Source: Cryomorphaceae bacterium
GTDB lineage: Bacteria > Bacteroidota > Bacteroidia > Flavobacteriales_D > Crocinitomicaceae
Reading direction: 5' to 3'
Length of the DNA: 63,758 nt
Assembly: GCA_027490665.1 (NCBI GenBank)
Contig: JAIXXP010000115.1
Coordinates: 1 to 63,758 of the forward strand
Position 1 is the stretch's first letter. Each line of letters begins with the position of its first letter. Shown here piece by piece: positions 8,451-17,516 of this stretch. Below the pieces are notes generated by a model. The model did not search any database. It saw only the letters and a list, made by a program, of their open reading frames with translations, and was not told the DNA's origin. The position numbers and the translations under genes are program-made.

Positions 8451-9727
8451 GAGTACTCCTACTCGGATCCGGAGGGCGCGAACACGCCATTGCATGGAAA
8501 ATTTCCCAAAGTTCTATCCTAGATGAACTTTTTATAGCACCTGGAAATGCAGGCACTAAAAAACACGGCAAAAACCTCGACCTCAAACTCAACGACTTCG
8601 AAGCCATCAAACAAGCAGTGCTCCAATACGCTATTGATATGGTTGTTGTTGGCCCAGAAGAACCACTCGTTTTAGGTATCTACGACTACTTCCAACAAGA
8701 CCCCGCGCTCAAAAACGTTGCACTCATTGGTCCAAGCAAAGAAGGCGCTCAATTAGAAGGCAGCAAAGATTTTGCAAAGGCATTTATGTCCAGACACCGC
8801 ATCCCAACCGCTAAATACGGCACTTTTGACGCGCAAACACTTACAGAAGGCTTGCGTTTTCTAGACGCCATGAAAGGCCCTTATGTACTCAAAGCCGATG
8901 GCTTGGCCGCAGGCAAAGGCGTACTCATCATAGACGACCTCAATGAAGCCAAACGCGAACTCGAAGAAATGCTCGTGGGCGCCAAATTTGGCCAAGCGAG
9001 TGCAAAAGTGGTCATCGAACAATTTCTTGACGGCATCGAACTCTCTGTTTTCGCCATCACCGATGGCGAGTCATTCAAGTTACTCCCAGAAGCCAAAGAC
9101 TACAAGCGCATTGGCGAAGGCGACACCGGCCTCAACACAGGCGGTATGGGCGCTATCTCTCCCGTTCCGTTTGCCGATGCTGCCTTTATGGACAAAGTAC
9201 TCAATCGGGTCGTGATTCCAACCATCAAAGGCCTCAAAGCAGAAAAAATCACTTACAACGGCTTTGTGTTTTTCGGCCTGATCAACGTCAAAGGCGACCC
9301 TTACGTAATTGAATACAACTGCCGCATGGGCGATCCCGAAACAGAGGTAGTGATGCCAAGAATCAAGAGCGATATACTCGACCTATTCGAAGGCGTTGCC
9401 ACCCACACGCTCTCTGAACGCGACATCCAATTTCACGACAAAAGCGCAGCAACTGTCATGATGGTAGCAGGAGGTTATCCTGGCGAGTACCAAAAAGGCA
9501 AAACCATCTATGGCCTCAATAGCATTACAGATAGCTTGGTTTTCCATGCAGGCACGCTTCCCGACGGACCATCTGTGGTATCAAATGGCGGTCGGGTTTT
9601 GGCTGTGACCTCTTACGGCAAAAACCTAGAGAGCGCTTTAGAACGCAGCTACGATACCATTTCTAAAATATCCTTTGAAGACGCTTATTACCGCAAAGAC
9701 ATCGGTAAGGACGTCCTCGGAAAATAA
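8447..9727 (+). CDS. purD: Phosphoribosylamine-glycine ligase
   Basis: A 426-residue ATP-grasp enzyme that joins glycine to phosphoribosylamine in purine step 2. The N-terminal domain starts MRVLLLGSGGREHAIAWKI. The ATP-grasp core shows YVLKADGLAAGKGVLI, IEQFLDGIELSVFAI, the GDTGLNTGGMGA loop and EYNCRMGDPETEVVMP. Length matches the family. The ATG overlaps the purQ stop. No promoter is visible between them, so purQ-purD is one operon. Confidence 0.97.
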   Translation: MRVLLLGSGGREHAIAWKISQSSILDELFIAPGNAGTKKHGKNLDLKLNDFEAIKQAVLQYAIDMVVVGPEEPLVLGIYDYFQQDPALKNVALIGPSKEGAQLEGSKDFAKAFMSRHRIPTAKYGTFDAQTLTEGLRFLDAMKGPYVLKADGLAAGKGVLIIDDLNEAKRELEEMLVGAKFGQASAKVVIEQFLDGIELSVFAITDGESFKLLPEAKDYKRIGEGDTGLNTGGMGAISPVPFADAAFMDKVLNRVVIPTIKGLKAEKITYNGFVFFGLINVKGDPYVIEYNCRMGDPETEVVMPRIKSDILDLFEGVATHTLSERDIQFHDKSAATVMMVAGGYPGEYQKGKTIYGLNSITDSLVFHAGTLPDGPSVVSNGGRVLAVTSYGKNLESALERSYDTISKISFEDAYYRKDIGKDVLGK

Positions 9728-9732
9728 GCCCC

Positions 9733-10989
9733 ATGGAGCTCAACTTTGTGCTGATCATCTGTTCGTTAATCTGCTCAGCATTCTTTTCTGCCATGGAGTT
9801 GGCTTATATATCAGCCAATCGCTTGCGCATAGAAGTCGTAAAGAAAAACAACACGATTCAAGCCAAAATATTGAATCTCTTCTACCGCAAAGAAAGCAAC
9901 ATGATTGCCCTCCTTTTGTTAGGAAACAACGTCGCATTAGTGGTTTACGGAATTGCAGCGGGTGCCCAACTTAGCCCTTGGCTTGAACAAATGGGTGTCC
10001 AAGACCAAGGCCTTTTACTGGTATTACAAACCATACTTTCTACTTTGTTGGTCCTGATTACCGCCGAATTCCTACCCAAAGCATTGGTGCAACTCAATCC
10101 AAACAAAGCACTCGACCTCGGCCTTTATGCCTTACTGATATTGTATGTTTTACTATATCTGCCTACCCAAATGATTGTCCTGATCAGCACGGGATTCTTG
10201 AAATTAATCGGTGTTGAAAAGGAAGAACAACGCGTTTTTTCTAAAGTCGACCTCGAAAACTACGTAGACGAACTCAGCGCCAATTTAACCGATGAAGAAG
10301 AACTAGGCAACGACATGCTCCTATTGCGCAATGCCCTTGATTTTTCAAAAGTAAAAGCCCGAGACTGCATGATCCCCAGACCTGAAATTATTGCAGTAGA
10401 CATCCAAGACCCCATTGACGAAGCCAAAGCACTCATGACTACCAAAGGCTTGTCTAAACTCATCATTTACCGCGACGACATCGACAACATTATTGGCTAC
10501 ATCCATTCGTTCGACTTATTCAAAAGGCCTGCTTCTATCAAACAAATCCTGAAGCCTATTTCGTTTGTCCCGACGGTAATGAGCGGCAAAGAACTCCTTG
10601 AAAAATTCACCAATCAGGTAGGGAATTTTGCTGTCGTAACCGATGAATACGGCGGTACAGCGGGTATCATCACCCTTGAAGACGTCATTGAAGAAATATT
10701 TGGCGAAATCCAAGACGAACACGACAAAGAAGCGCTCACTGAACAACAAATATCAGAAAATGAATACCTTTTTTCTGCGCGCATAGACATCGACTACCTC
10801 AACGAAACCTATGGCTTTGATTTAACAGAGTCCGATTCCTACGATACACTTGCCGGCTTAATTTTAGCTCAACTCGAAAGACTTCCTGCTGAAGGAGACG
10901 AAGTGCAGGTAAACCAATACAAACTCATTATCGAAAAAATGAGTGAACGCCGAATTGAAACCATCCGTTTTTATCATGTCGACAACTAA
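9733..10989 (+). CDS. CNNM/CorC-type transporter-like membrane protein
   Basis: A 418-residue protein of the CNNM (DUF21) family, whose members handle Mg/Co or related cations. The N-terminal membrane domain (about residues 1-140, four hydrophobic segments, with the AFFSAMELAYISANRLRIE motif) is followed by two CBS domains (about 205-325; ARDCMIPRPEI and VTDEYGGTAGIITLEDVIEEI). A C-terminal CorC_HlyC transporter-associated domain (about 340-415) completes it. This is the full family architecture. GldE is a related gliding protein, but the usual gldD/ssb neighbours are absent, so I do not use that name. It starts 5 bases after the purD stop and overlaps the following HAD gene by 14 bases. Confidence 0.9.
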   Translation: MELNFVLIICSLICSAFFSAMELAYISANRLRIEVVKKNNTIQAKILNLFYRKESNMIALLLLGNNVALVVYGIAAGAQLSPWLEQMGVQDQGLLLVLQTILSTLLVLITAEFLPKALVQLNPNKALDLGLYALLILYVLLYLPTQMIVLISTGFLKLIGVEKEEQRVFSKVDLENYVDELSANLTDEEELGNDMLLLRNALDFSKVKARDCMIPRPEIIAVDIQDPIDEAKALMTTKGLSKLIIYRDDIDNIIGYIHSFDLFKRPASIKQILKPISFVPTVMSGKELLEKFTNQVGNFAVVTDEYGGTAGIITLEDVIEEIFGEIQDEHDKEALTEQQISENEYLFSARIDIDYLNETYGFDLTESDSYDTLAGLILAQLERLPAEGDEVQVNQYKLIIEKMSERRIETIRFYHVDN

Positions 10990-11653
10990 GGCTGCGCCCC
11001 TGCTCAAGGACTTCGACGCCATCATTTTTGACATGGATGGCGTGCTCATCGATTCTGAACCGCTCTGGAAAATCGCCATGGAATTTGTTTTTGGTCAGTA
11101 TGGCTCTACACTTACACATCAAGATTTTCAGAAAACTGTGGGCTTGCGCATCGACGAAGTCATTGCTTTTTGGAATGCCCACGAAAACTGGGGGCTTTCC
11201 GACCTGCAGCATGTCGAAAAACAAATCATCGATAAACTCATTGCACTCATTGAATTAGACCCGCAACCCCTAAAAGGAGTACTCGACACACTCGCCTATT
11301 TAAAAGGACAGGGCAAGCAAATCGGACTCGCTACCTCTTCGTCCCAAAGACTCATCAATACCGTGCTTGCTGCGCTGCGCATCGAACATTATTTTGATTT
11401 TGCTTATTCAGCCGAATTTGAAACCTATGGCAAACCGCATCCGGGTGTTTACATCAAAGTAGCAGACCAACTACAAGTGCAAGCACAAAGATGCTTGGTC
11501 ATTGAAGACTCCTTTAATGGCGTTATTGCAGGTTTGGCAGCTAAAATGAAAGTATGCTGCATTCCAGAGAAAACGCACTTCCCAAACCCCAAACTTGCAG
11601 TTGCTCACTTTGAATTTGCCGATCTAGACGAATTACTTGAGACCTGGCGTTAA
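10976..11653 (+). CDS. HAD-family sugar-phosphate phosphatase (HxpB/beta-PGM-like)
   Basis: A 225-residue haloacid dehalogenase phosphatase. Motif I is DAIIFDMDGVLIDSEPLW with nucleophile and acid/base Asp residues; motif II is LATSSS; the motif III Lys lies in YGKPHPGVY; motif IV is VIEDSFNGV. DSEPLW and VGLRIDEV closely resemble E. coli HxpB (YniC), which hydrolyses hexitol and deoxyglucose phosphates. Exact substrate cannot be read from sequence. I use the ATG at 10976, inside the preceding gene; an upstream in-frame start would overlap further without adding conserved sequence. Confidence 0.87.
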   Translation: MSTTKAAPLLKDFDAIIFDMDGVLIDSEPLWKIAMEFVFGQYGSTLTHQDFQKTVGLRIDEVIAFWNAHENWGLSDLQHVEKQIIDKLIALIELDPQPLKGVLDTLAYLKGQGKQIGLATSSSQRLINTVLAALRIEHYFDFAYSAEFETYGKPHPGVYIKVADQLQVQAQRCLVIEDSFNGVIAGLAAKMKVCCIPEKTHFPNPKLAVAHFEFADLDELLETWR

Positions 11654-11672
11654 CACGGCCCGCACAATTTGT

Positions 11673-11680
11673 TATTTTTG
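11673..11680 (+). promoter_or_regulatory. -7 box TATTTTTG of ruvB, 6 nt before ATG
   Basis: A perfect TAnnTTTG box ending 6 bases before the ruvB start codon, in the short gap after the HAD gene. It predicts a leader of only a few bases. No convincing TTG -33 element is seen. Confidence 0.5.
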
Positions 11681-11686
11681 TAGCAC

Positions 11687-12709
11687 ATGGAAGATTCATT
11701 CGACTACAGAGAAGAAGCCAACGTTCCGAACGAACAAGAGCTCGACAAAGTACTGCGCCCAAAGTCACTACAAGATTTTGCTGGTCAGCCTGCTGTAGTT
11801 GAGAATTTAGAGGTCTTTGTACGCGCTGCTCAATTGCGCAACGAACCCCTCGACCACGTTTTGCTGCACGGCCCTCCGGGCTTAGGCAAAACCACCCTTG
11901 CCAACATTATTGCCAACGAACTTGGCGTAGGTTTTAAAATCACCTCAGGCCCCGTCCTAGACAAAGCCGGTGACCTCGCTGGCTTGCTCACGAATTTAGG
12001 TGAAGGCGACGTTCTATTTATCGACGAAATCCACCGCCTGAGCCCAGTCATTGAAGAGTATTTGTATTCGGCCATGGAAGACTACGTGATCGACATAATG
12101 CTCGATTCCGGGGCCAACGCGCGCAGCATACAAATCAACCTGAATCCGTTTACACTCATTGGGGCCACTACCCGCTCTGGTTTACTTACCTCACCGCTGC
12201 GCGCCCGTTTCGGGATCAATGCGCGGCTCGAATACTACGATTCCAAAACCCTTACCTCTATTGTAGAGCGTTCGGCTTCACTGCTCCACATCGGCATTGA
12301 AGAAAGCGCTGCATTCAAAATTGCAAGCCGAAGCCGAGGTACCCCGCGCATTGCCAATGCCTTGCTCAGACGCGTACGCGATTTTGCACAAATCAAAGGC
12401 AGTGGACACATAGACGACGACATCACCGAAATTGCACTCAAGGCCCTCAATGTAGACGCCAACGGCCTCGACGAAATGGACATCCGCATTCTTAAAGTAC
12501 TCATCGACAAATTCAATGGTGGCCCTGTTGGGCTAAGTACCATTGCCACCGCCATTGGCGAAAACGCAGGTACTTTAGAAGAAGTTTACGAACCCTTCTT
12601 GATCCAGGAAGGCTTCTTAATGCGCACACCGCGCGGGCGAAAAGCTACCGAAAAAAGCTATAAGCACCTTGGCAAAGACCTCGGTTGGGCCCAAGGTGGG
12701 TTGTTCTGA
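11687..12709 (+). CDS. ruvB: Holliday junction branch migration helicase RuvB
   Basis: A 340-residue AAA+ motor that drives branch migration with RuvA. Walker A is [16 protein letters not shown] (about residue 60), Walker B is [10 protein letters not shown], sensor 1 lies in [20 protein letters not shown] with the arginine finger region. The C-terminal winged helix has [15 protein letters not shown] and [17 protein letters not shown]. Length and motif order are canonical. It lies one base before queG, with which it is probably co-transcribed. ruvA and ruvC are not in the window. Confidence 0.98.
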   Translation: MEDSFDYREEANVPNEQELDKVLRPKSLQDFAGQPAVVENLEVFVRAAQLRNEPLDHVLLHGPPGLGKTTLANIIANELGVGFKITSGPVLDKAGDLAGLLTNLGEGDVLFIDEIHRLSPVIEEYLYSAMEDYVIDIMLDSGANARSIQINLNPFTLIGATTRSGLLTSPLRARFGINARLEYYDSKTLTSIVERSASLLHIGIEESAAFKIASRSRGTPRIANALLRRVRDFAQIKGSGHIDDDITEIALKALNVDANGLDEMDIRILKVLIDKFNGGPVGLSTIATAIGENAGTLEEVYEPFLIQEGFLMRTPRGRKATEKSYKHLGKDLGWAQGGLF

Positions 12710-12710
12710 C

Positions 12711-13643
12711 ATGAAACACGATGTCTACAAAGCACGCATCACCAACGCAGCCAAAGCGCTGGGATTTTTCCATGTAGGCTTTTCGCAAGCAGGCTTTCTC
12801 GAAGAAGAAGCTCCTCGGCTCGAGCACTGGCTGCAGCAAAACTACCACGGCAAAATGGCTTATATGGCCAATCATTTTGATAAGCGCTTGGATCCGCGCT
12901 TGCTCGAGCCCGGTACCAAAACCGTCATTTCTTTATTGCTCAATTATTTCCCGGAAAAAACACAGCAAGACCCCAACGCACCTCAAATTGCCAAGTATGC
13001 TTATGGTCAAGATTACCATTACGTCATTAAAGACAAATTAAAGGAATTGCTTTTTACACTTCGTGAAGAAATCGGCGACATTCAGGGTCGGGCTTTCGTG
13101 GATTCTGCACCGGTCATGGACAAAGTATGGGCCCAGAAAGCCGGCCTAGGCTGGATGGGCAAAAACACAAACCTCATCGATCCAAAAAACGGTAGCTTCT
13201 TTTTTATTGCGGAATTATTTGTCGATTTAGAAATCAGCCCAGACGGGCCCATCAAAGATTATTGTGGCACTTGCACGCGCTGCACAGACGCCTGCCCAAC
13301 CGACGCTTTGGCCACACCCTATCTCATTGACGCCTCCAAATGCATTTCTTACCTGACCATAGAGCTCAAAGATGCCGACCTTCCATCAGCTTTCAAAGGC
13401 AAAATGGAAAACTGGGCTTTTGGTTGCGATATTTGTCAGGATGTATGCCCCTGGAACCGTTTTTCTAAAGTTCAAAAAGAAGACGCCTTTGAACCGCATC
13501 CCGAATTTTTAAACTTGTCAACTTCCGAATGGGCAGCTCTTACGGAAGAAACTTTTCAAATGCTCTTTGGCAAAAGCGCACTGAAAAGAACCAAATTTAC
13601 AGGCTTGAAAAGAAACATACAGTTTCTAAAAAAGGAATATTAG
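12711..13643 (+). CDS. queG: Epoxyqueuosine reductase QueG
   Basis: A 310-residue cobalamin- and iron-sulfur-dependent enzyme for the last step of queuosine synthesis in tRNA. Two 4Fe-4S binding clusters are clear: CGTCTRCTDACPT and CDICQDVCPWN. The N-terminal part has GKMAYMANHFDKRLDPRLL and the DSAPVMDKVWAQKAGLGWMGKN segment typical of QueG. An in-frame start at 12669 lies inside ruvB; the ATG at 12711, one base after the ruvB stop, gives the normal N-terminus. tgt, which inserts the precursor base, is at 54455-55585. The protein is shorter than E. coli QueG because it lacks the C-terminal HEAT-like extension. Confidence 0.95.
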   Translation: MKHDVYKARITNAAKALGFFHVGFSQAGFLEEEAPRLEHWLQQNYHGKMAYMANHFDKRLDPRLLEPGTKTVISLLLNYFPEKTQQDPNAPQIAKYAYGQDYHYVIKDKLKELLFTLREEIGDIQGRAFVDSAPVMDKVWAQKAGLGWMGKNTNLIDPKNGSFFFIAELFVDLEISPDGPIKDYCGTCTRCTDACPTDALATPYLIDASKCISYLTIELKDADLPSAFKGKMENWAFGCDICQDVCPWNRFSKVQKEDAFEPHPEFLNLSTSEWAALTEETFQMLFGKSALKRTKFTGLKRNIQFLKKEY

Positions 13644-13668
13644 ACGTATTTTGAAAACCCTTAGTGCT

Positions 13669-13700
13669 TACCTTTGTTAGACTACTGAAAAGTAAATTTG
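13669..13700 (+). promoter_or_regulatory. Two candidate -7 boxes upstream of kmo
   Basis: TACCTTTG (13669-13676) and TAAATTTG (13693-13700) both match TAnnTTTG and lie 34 and 10 bases before the kmo ATG. The first could also act as the -33 TTTG of the second, although the 16-base spacing is short. Confidence 0.45.
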
Positions 13701-13710
13701 AGTAATACAT

Positions 13711-15078
13711 ATGACACAAAATAGAGAAGCCATTATTATTGGCGCAGGATTGGTTGGCTCGCTATGGGCCGTTTATTTAGCAAAAGCAGGTTATAAAGTA
13801 ACCATCTTTGAACGCAGACCAGATATCCGAAAAGCTGAAATTAGTGCTGGAAAGTCGATCAACTTGGCGCTCTCTGTTCGTGGCTGGACAGCCCTAGATG
13901 CCGTTGGTGTAGGCGACGAAATTCGCAAAATTGCCATTCCGATGCACGGCCGCATGATGCACGACCTCAGCGGGCAGCTCACTTACCAACAATACGGACA
14001 AGAAGGACAAGCTATTTTTTCAGTATCGAGAGGTAGTGTAAATGCCAAAATGATGGATATCGCCGAAACACATGGCAATGCCACTATTCACTACCAAACC
14101 GAGTGTTTGAAAGTAGACCTCGACAACGCCATTGCATATTTGCGCAATACCCAGAGTGGCGAAACCTTTGAAGCAAAAGCCGATGTTATTTTTGCTGCCG
14201 ATGGTGCCTTTAGTGCAGTTCGCTACAACTCCATGCAAAAATTGAATCGTTTCCAGTATAGCCAAAACTATATTGCCGACGGCTACCGTGAAATTTTACT
14301 TCCTGCTTTGCCAGATGGGAGCTACCCAATGGACAAAAACGCGCTGCATATTTGGCCACGCGGGCGCTTCATGATGATCGCCTTGGCCAACGAAGACGGC
14401 TCCTTCACGTGCACGCTTTTCATGCCACACGAAAACCACGAATTCGCCTTTGACAAACTCCACACCAAAGCCGATGTCGATCGCTTTTTCAGAACCATCT
14501 TCCCTGACTTCCACGACATGATGCCAGACATCGCAGACAAATGGGAAGACCACCCACTTTCTAACCTCGCCATCATCCGTTGCTATCCTTGGGCTGCGGG
14601 CAAGGTTGGCTTAATGGGCGATGCCGCACATGCTACCGTGCCTTTTTACGGACAGGGCATGAACGCCGGCTTCGAAGACTGCCGTGTACTCAATGAGCTC
14701 ATGCTCAAACACAACCACGACTGGGATGCCATCTGGGCCGAATACAGCCCACTGCGCAAACCAAATGGCGACGCGCTTCAAGATCTATCCCTAGACAACT
14801 ACATCGAAATGCGCGACCTCGTTGCCGATCCTTCCTTTTTGTTGCGCAAGAAAATCGAAGCTAAATTCAACAAATTGTATCCAAGTAAATGGTTGCCGTT
14901 ATATAGCCAGGTCACTTTCAGTAACATTCCTTACTCTGTGGCCTACGAACAAGGAAAAAAACAACGCAGCATCATGGACGACATCATGGCCCAGCCCCAA
15001 ATCGAAGCAAATTGGGACTCCCCTGAAGTTATGCAAGCCATCCTAGACCAATGCAGTTCATTTAATTTTCAAACATGA
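13711..15078 (+). CDS. kmo: Kynurenine 3-monooxygenase
   Basis: A 455-residue FAD-dependent aromatic hydroxylase that converts L-kynurenine to 3-hydroxykynurenine with NADPH and O2. The N-terminal dinucleotide fold is IIIGAGLVGSLWAVYLAKAG. It is followed by the KMO-specific GKSINLALSVRGWTAL, the ADGAFSAVR motif and the FAD ribityl-binding GLMGDAAHATVPFYGQGMNA. Length matches bacterial and eukaryotic KMO without the mitochondrial C-terminal anchor. A 3-hydroxyanthranilate dioxygenase lies at 43985-44509, so the tryptophan-to-quinolinate route is probably complete in this genome; kynureninase is not in the window. It overlaps the next gene by ATGA. Confidence 0.96.
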   Translation: MTQNREAIIIGAGLVGSLWAVYLAKAGYKVTIFERRPDIRKAEISAGKSINLALSVRGWTALDAVGVGDEIRKIAIPMHGRMMHDLSGQLTYQQYGQEGQAIFSVSRGSVNAKMMDIAETHGNATIHYQTECLKVDLDNAIAYLRNTQSGETFEAKADVIFAADGAFSAVRYNSMQKLNRFQYSQNYIADGYREILLPALPDGSYPMDKNALHIWPRGRFMMIALANEDGSFTCTLFMPHENHEFAFDKLHTKADVDRFFRTIFPDFHDMMPDIADKWEDHPLSNLAIIRCYPWAAGKVGLMGDAAHATVPFYGQGMNAGFEDCRVLNELMLKHNHDWDAIWAEYSPLRKPNGDALQDLSLDNYIEMRDLVADPSFLLRKKIEAKFNKLYPSKWLPLYSQVTFSNIPYSVAYEQGKKQRSIMDDIMAQPQIEANWDSPEVMQAILDQCSSFNFQT

Positions 15079-15968
15079 GAATACTCTTCCTCTTTTTATG
15101 CAGTTCAACACTACTCTTTGGACAGGGTGGTTTTGAAAAATCAAAGAAAAAAGGCAACGACTACCTCCAGGTAAGAAATCACGGCTACCAATTTTCTTTG
15201 GGCCCTACATATTCTTTCGTGAATCAGCCACTCAGAGGCGACCTCCTCGTCAATCAGGTTGACCGCGGTGACTACACCATTACCCCAGAAGCCAAACTTG
15301 GTTTTTATGCCGAATTTGGCCTCGCGCATTTTCCGAAATGGAAAGGTACACCTATCAAAGCCTTGGGAAAGAGCCGTATTATGGATTATTTCGACTGGGG
15401 AATTGGTTACCGTCAGCTCAATGCTTTGGAAACAACCTTACTCGAAAACCAAAATGATTTAGGCGAAATTTACAGCACAAGTACAGGTGAAGGCCAAATG
15501 CGCACAGGTTATCTTTATGGGAGCATCCGAGCGCACTCACTCATTTATTTTGGTAAAAAAGTAGTTGTAAAGGTGCGCAAACATTTCCTGGACCAAAGTC
15601 TGGGGCTCAACTACGACTTTCAGGTGAGAGCAGATACACTCGGTTACCAAAATCTTTTTACTGCTCACCCTGTGCCTCAGTTGTTTCAACCCAATTTAGC
15701 CGCCGGAATGCTGCAATTCAATTACCAAATCGGGATTGGTATTCGCCTCAACAAAGCCTGGATTTTAATTCCGGGCGTTTCGGTCCCTATTGTTACGTTG
15801 GCACCTTGGCAAGGCTTCAATGCGAATGTGCATTGGTTCAGCTCCACATATTGGCCTATTCAAGCACAATTTAAGGTGATCAAATTGTTTGAAGCGCCAC
15901 CCAAATGCGGCGTGTATAGCACTCCAGAAGACAGAGAGATGGAAAAGCAATACCGAATGGAAAACTAG
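15075..15968 (+). CDS. Secreted or outer-membrane protein of unknown function
   Basis: A 297-residue protein with an N-terminal signal peptide (MRILFLFLCSSTLLFG, cleaved near GQG). The mature part has a GYQFSLGPTYSFVN strand, repeated amphipathic aromatic segments and no soluble-enzyme motif, suggesting a small outer-membrane barrel. I do not recognise the family. Its start overlaps the kmo stop (ATGA), so it is translated from the kmo message; whether this means shared function is unknown. The C-terminus is a charged tail (PEDREMEKQYRMEN). Confidence 0.75.
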   Translation: MRILFLFLCSSTLLFGQGGFEKSKKKGNDYLQVRNHGYQFSLGPTYSFVNQPLRGDLLVNQVDRGDYTITPEAKLGFYAEFGLAHFPKWKGTPIKALGKSRIMDYFDWGIGYRQLNALETTLLENQNDLGEIYSTSTGEGQMRTGYLYGSIRAHSLIYFGKKVVVKVRKHFLDQSLGLNYDFQVRADTLGYQNLFTAHPVPQLFQPNLAAGMLQFNYQIGIGIRLNKAWILIPGVSVPIVTLAPWQGFNANVHWFSSTYWPIQAQFKVIKLFEAPPKCGVYSTPEDREMEKQYRMEN

Positions 15969-15975
15969 TTCTGAA

Positions 15976-16509
15976 CTAGGAAATCCAGGATGGTATAACT
16001 TTCTTTGGAAGACGCTTGCGCAATCTTTTGAGTACGGAATCTCGGTCCGATACATTTCCGCAACGCAATACTTGTCTTGAAACGAGCTTGCCAGCTCTGT
16101 AAATAGAAAACTCAAAGGAAACAGAAGTCGCTTCGTCTCTATAAATCTGATAAATACTGGTTGTCTCGAGGAGTTCGGCTAAAGTTTGGGTATCGTCACT
16201 CGGTTTAAAAGTGCGGTCGTAGCCACGTACATTGACAACCAAATAGGTGTCAAAACCTTTCTGAACTAAAATTTGCTGGATGGAATCATTTAACAAGTGC
16301 TGCGGATCTTCGCCTTGCTTGAGGACGTTCATGACAGGAAGTGCCTTAATTTGATAGTTTTTTAGGACATCTGTCATGAGGGCCTGCATGGCATAGCGGT
16401 CCTCTTCTTTGTCAAATTGAGTGATCACAACTGCGTTGGTCAGCTTGACAGACTGTGCACTAACAAGATGAGTTAGGATCGACAAGCCAAAAAATACGAG
16501 ATACTTCAT
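15976..16509 (-). CDS. Secreted protein of unknown function
   Basis: A 177-residue protein with a clear signal peptide (MKYLVFFGLSILTHLVSAQ). The mature domain has TNAVVITQFDKEEDRYAMQ, then DTYLVVNVRGYDRTFKPSDD and a basic end (RLRKRLPKKV). No domain is recognised; the alternating pattern could be a small alpha/beta periplasmic fold. It lies 8 bases downstream of metF on the same strand and may be expressed with it. It converges with the gene ending at 15968. Confidence 0.7.
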   Translation of the reverse strand: MKYLVFFGLSILTHLVSAQSVKLTNAVVITQFDKEEDRYAMQALMTDVLKNYQIKALPVMNVLKQGEDPQHLLNDSIQQILVQKGFDTYLVVNVRGYDRTFKPSDDTQTLAELLETTSIYQIYRDEATSVSFEFSIYRAGKLVSRQVLRCGNVSDRDSVLKRLRKRLPKKVIPSWIS

Positions 16510-16517
16510 GTACTAAG

Positions 16518-17468
16518 TTAAAAAACTTCAGCTGCAATTTGCTTCACTGAAGTTGAATTGGACATTGTATAATAATGAATGCAAGGCGCCCCTGCTGCTT
16601 TTAATTCTTTAGACTGTGCGATTCCCCACTCAATACCAAGTGCTTCTACCTGCGCATTGGTGGTGCATTTGAGCAATTCTTTGGAAAGTTCTGTCGGGTA
16701 ATCGATGTGAAAGAACTTAGGCAAAAAACTGATATGCGCCATGGACTTGATTGGCTTTAGACCTGGAATAATTGGAACAGTAATACCTGCTGCTCTGCAT
16801 GCCGCGACAAAATCGAAATATTTTTGATTGTCAAAAAACATTTGGGTTACTAAATAGCTTGCGCCTGCATCTACCTTGGCTTTCAGGTATTGGAGGTCTG
16901 TTTCTAGGTTCATGGCTTCAAAATGCTTTTCTGGGTAGGCTGCTGCACCAATGCAAAAATTGGTAGGGTCTTGCCCTTGGCCTTCTGTGAAATAAGCGCC
17001 GGTATTCATGCCATTTACTTGCTCAATGAGCTCCACTGCATAAGCGTGTCCTTCGGGATGCGCCCTGAAGTTAGCTTCAGACTTAACGGCATCGCCGCGC
17101 AAAGCCAAAACGTTATCGATACCTAAAAAATGAAGATCGATGAGTGCATTTTCGGTTTCTTCTTTGCTGAAGCCACCACAAATCAGATGTGGAATGGCAT
17201 CGACGTCGTATTTGTGCATGATAGCCGCACAAATACCTACAGTACCTGGGCGCTTGCGCACTGCTTTTTTCTCTAAAAGCCCGTGTTCGCGCTCAATGTA
17301 GATGAATTCTTCGCGGTGGTAGGTCACGTTGATAAACTTAGGTTTGAATTCCATCAGGGGGTCAATACCTGCGTAAATGGAGGCGATGCTTTTACCTTTC
17401 AATGGAGGTAAAATTTCAAACGAAAAAAGAGTGTCTTTGGCTGCTGCCAAGTGATCTGTAACCTTCAT
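16518..17468 (-). CDS. metF: 5,10-methylenetetrahydrofolate reductase
   Basis: A 316-residue FAD-containing TIM-barrel enzyme that reduces methylene-THF to methyl-THF for methionine synthesis. Signatures are FSFEILPPLKGKS with the catalytic Glu near residue 18, FINVTYHREEF, HLICGGFSKEE, NVLALRGD, the FCIGAAAYPEKH segment and VTQMFFDNQKYFDF. Length is normal for the bacterial catalytic-domain-only enzyme. No other methionine gene is nearby. It has its own promoter box upstream. Confidence 0.97.
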   Translation of the reverse strand: MKVTDHLAAAKDTLFSFEILPPLKGKSIASIYAGIDPLMEFKPKFINVTYHREEFIYIEREHGLLEKKAVRKRPGTVGICAAIMHKYDVDAIPHLICGGFSKEETENALIDLHFLGIDNVLALRGDAVKSEANFRAHPEGHAYAVELIEQVNGMNTGAYFTEGQGQDPTNFCIGAAAYPEKHFEAMNLETDLQYLKAKVDAGASYLVTQMFFDNQKYFDFVAACRAAGITVPIIPGLKPIKSMAHISFLPKFFHIDYPTELSKELLKCTTNAQVEALGIEWGIAQSKELKAAGAPCIHYYTMSNSTSVKQIAAEVF

Positions 17469-17484
17469 AATTTTTATTAGCGTA

Positions 17485-17492
17485 CAAAGATA
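17485..17492 (-). promoter_or_regulatory. -7 box TATCTTTG upstream of metF
   Basis: A perfect TAnnTTTG box on the minus strand, 16 bases before the metF ATG, in the 48-base gap after the aminotransferase gene. Confidence 0.55.
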
Positions 17493-17516
17493 AGTGATTG
17501 CTAAAGAATATGCGTT

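Noticed and set aside
9733..10989. Naming the CNNM/CorC protein GldE
   Set aside because: Family architecture agrees, but the usual gliding neighbours are absent and general CNNM proteins look alike.
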